Source of the DNA: Dyella terrae
Lineage (GTDB): Bacteria > Pseudomonadota > Gammaproteobacteria > Xanthomonadales > Rhodanobacteraceae
Assembly: GCF_004322705.1 (NCBI RefSeq)
Contig: NZ_SIZZ01000002.1
Coordinates: forward strand, 186,001-250,000
Reading direction: 5' to 3'
DNA length: 64,000 nucleotides
A program made the translations under genes and the position numbers. The first letter of the stretch is position 1, and each line of letters opens with the position of its first letter. Below, in pieces: positions 61,961 to 64,000 of this stretch. Under the pieces are notes generated by a model, which worked only from the letters and a program-made list of their open reading frames with translations, was not told the origin of the DNA and made no database searches.

Positions 61961-62775
61961 ACGTGGCGATCGACTGGCTGGCCTCGCATGAACACGCCGG
62001 CGAACTGGCGGTCAGTGGCATACACCTGACGCGCGGCGGGCGTCGCATTCTGCAGGATGTGAGCCTGCGCGCGCGGCCGGGTCGCGTGCTGGTCCTGATC
62101 GGGCCCAACGGCGCGGGCAAGAGCAGCCTGATCAACCTGTTCGCGGGCCTGCTTGCGCCCTCGATGGGTGCGGTGACGCTCGACGGACAGCCCTTGCAGC
62201 GCTGGTCGACGCATGCACTGGCGCGACGCCGGGCCATGCTCTCGCAGCACGTGCAGCTGGGCTTTTCGTTCCTGGCCGAGGAAGTGGTGCATCTGGGCCG
62301 CAGCGCCCATGCGTCCGCAGGCGGCGACAGCGCCGAGCGCGACATTGTCGACGCGGCGATGCGCGCGGCACACGCCTGGCATCTGCGCGGCCGGGCCTAT
62401 CCGGAGTTATCCGGCGGCGAAAAGCAGCGCGTGCAGCTGGCTCGCGTGCTGGCCCAGGTGTGGGATGCGCCGGAAGCCCATCCCTGGTTGTTGCTGGACG
62501 AGCCTGAGGCTGGCCTGGACATCGCCCACCAGCATTTCGTGCTCCAGCGCGCCCGCGTGATGGCCACGCGTGGCTTTGGAGTGATCGCCGTGCTCCATGA
62601 CCTGAACCTGGCCCTGCGCTATGCCGACGATGTCGCCGTGCTGTCCCAGGGCCGTCTGCTGCGCCACGGCAGCCCGGCCCATGCCCTGGATCCTGAGGTG
62701 TTGTCGACGGTCTACGGCCTGTCATTGCGCCGCCAGCGGCTGGATGACGGGAACTGGGTGCTGCTTCCCGCCTGA
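61957..62775 (+). CDS. hmuV: Haem ABC transporter ATP-binding protein
   Basis: A 272-residue ATPase. Walker A is LIGPNGAGKSSLINLFAG, the signature LSGGEKQRVQLARVLAQ, Walker B WLLLDEPEAGLDIAHQ, and the H-loop VLHDLNLALRYAD. ATG 61957 has AGGAGAAGG upstream and overlaps the hmuU stop (ATGA). It is the last gene of the haem uptake operon and lies 102 bases before hemB. Confidence 0.95.
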   Translation: MNVAIDWLASHEHAGELAVSGIHLTRGGRRILQDVSLRARPGRVLVLIGPNGAGKSSLINLFAGLLAPSMGAVTLDGQPLQRWSTHALARRRAMLSQHVQLGFSFLAEEVVHLGRSAHASAGGDSAERDIVDAAMRAAHAWHLRGRAYPELSGGEKQRVQLARVLAQVWDAPEAHPWLLLDEPEAGLDIAHQHFVLQRARVMATRGFGVIAVLHDLNLALRYADDVAVLSQGRLLRHGSPAHALDPEVLSTVYGLSLRRQRLDDGNWVLLPA

Positions 62776-63870
<1,095 letters not shown>

Positions 63871-63885
63871 GGCCGGGGCATTGAC

Positions 63886-64000
63886 GCGCCCCTGTGAGGG
63901 CGCTCACTGCGCGTCGCTGTAAATGGTGAACAGGGAAGAGCGGCTCACGGCCACCTTGGCCCGCATTTCCTATTCACCATTCACCATTCATAGCCCGCTT
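63886..64000. repeat. Heptamer palindrome, copy E5 (cut by the window edge)
   Basis: A GCGCCC/GGGCGC hairpin 15 bases after the hemB stop is followed by CGCTG and heptamers TAAATGG TGAACAG GGAAGAG. The right arm on the minus strand has TGAATGG TGAATGG TGAATAG, four bases short of exact repetition at its end. The terminal hairpin of the right arm runs off the window. Confidence 0.75.

Overview
The window is a 64 kb, high-GC, gene-dense chromosomal segment of a gammaproteobacterium. The type II secretion genes lie in the order E-F-G-H-I-J-K-L-M-N-D, the arrangement of the Xanthomonas xps cluster. Together with the overall gene style (exported TraB/GumN-like protein, TorF-type porin, SecB-GpsA pair) this suggests the order Xanthomonadales/Lysobacterales, most likely Rhodanobacteraceae (Luteibacter, Dyella or Rhodanobacter-like). 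The assignment is inferred from gene content only. I see no transposase, integrase, phage gene, CRISPR array, tRNA or rRNA.

Layout. 1-7.2 kb: tdk, a conserved hypothetical, then a minus-strand block of mutM, gnd and a four-gene Gld-type ABC export system. 7.3-11.5 kb: a fatty acid desaturase behind a palindromic FNR-like site, a small membrane protein/XRE regulator pair, and a DUF4166 / DCC thiol oxidoreductase / saccharopine-dehydrogenase-like cluster. 11.6-18.4 kb: rpmBG, secB-gpsA, a large SNF2 helicase, a methyltransferase and a lipoprotein. 18.4-29.1 kb: a HAD phosphatase/NTF2 pair, then a complete minus-strand kdp potassium uptake operon (orf30-kdpF-A-B-orf68-torF porin-kdpC-D-E). 29.3-38.7 kb: chromate transporter, TraB/GumN protein, two oxidoreductases, a repeat-tailed small protein, LysR regulator, glutathione-dependent formaldehyde dehydrogenase, a lipoprotein methyltransferase, rluE and tatD. 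38.9-49.9 kb: the xps-type secretion operon, mostly with stop/start overlaps. 49.9-56.4 kb: hrpB, glucokinase, a GH1 beta-glucosidase and a divergent UgpC/MalK-type ATPase sharing a 16-bp perfect LacI-type palindrome. 56.5-63.9 kb: a Fur-box-preceded haem uptake operon (receptor, hmuS, T, U, V) followed by hemB.

The most notable unexplained structure is a dispersed family of intergenic palindromes (at about 12.3, 33.7, 52.4, 56.4 and 63.9 kb, with a half element at 40.7 kb). Each arm is a short GC hairpin followed by CTG and then 2-4 tandem copies of a degenerate heptamer, TRAACRG. Two elements begin immediately after a stop codon. One overlaps the end of a small gene whose tail is built from related hairpin units. 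Other points of note are a hairpin that would cover the ribosome binding site of the haem receptor, small proteins and a porin inside the kdp operon, and several family members that lack expected metal ligands (Tdk, GspE, TraB-like).
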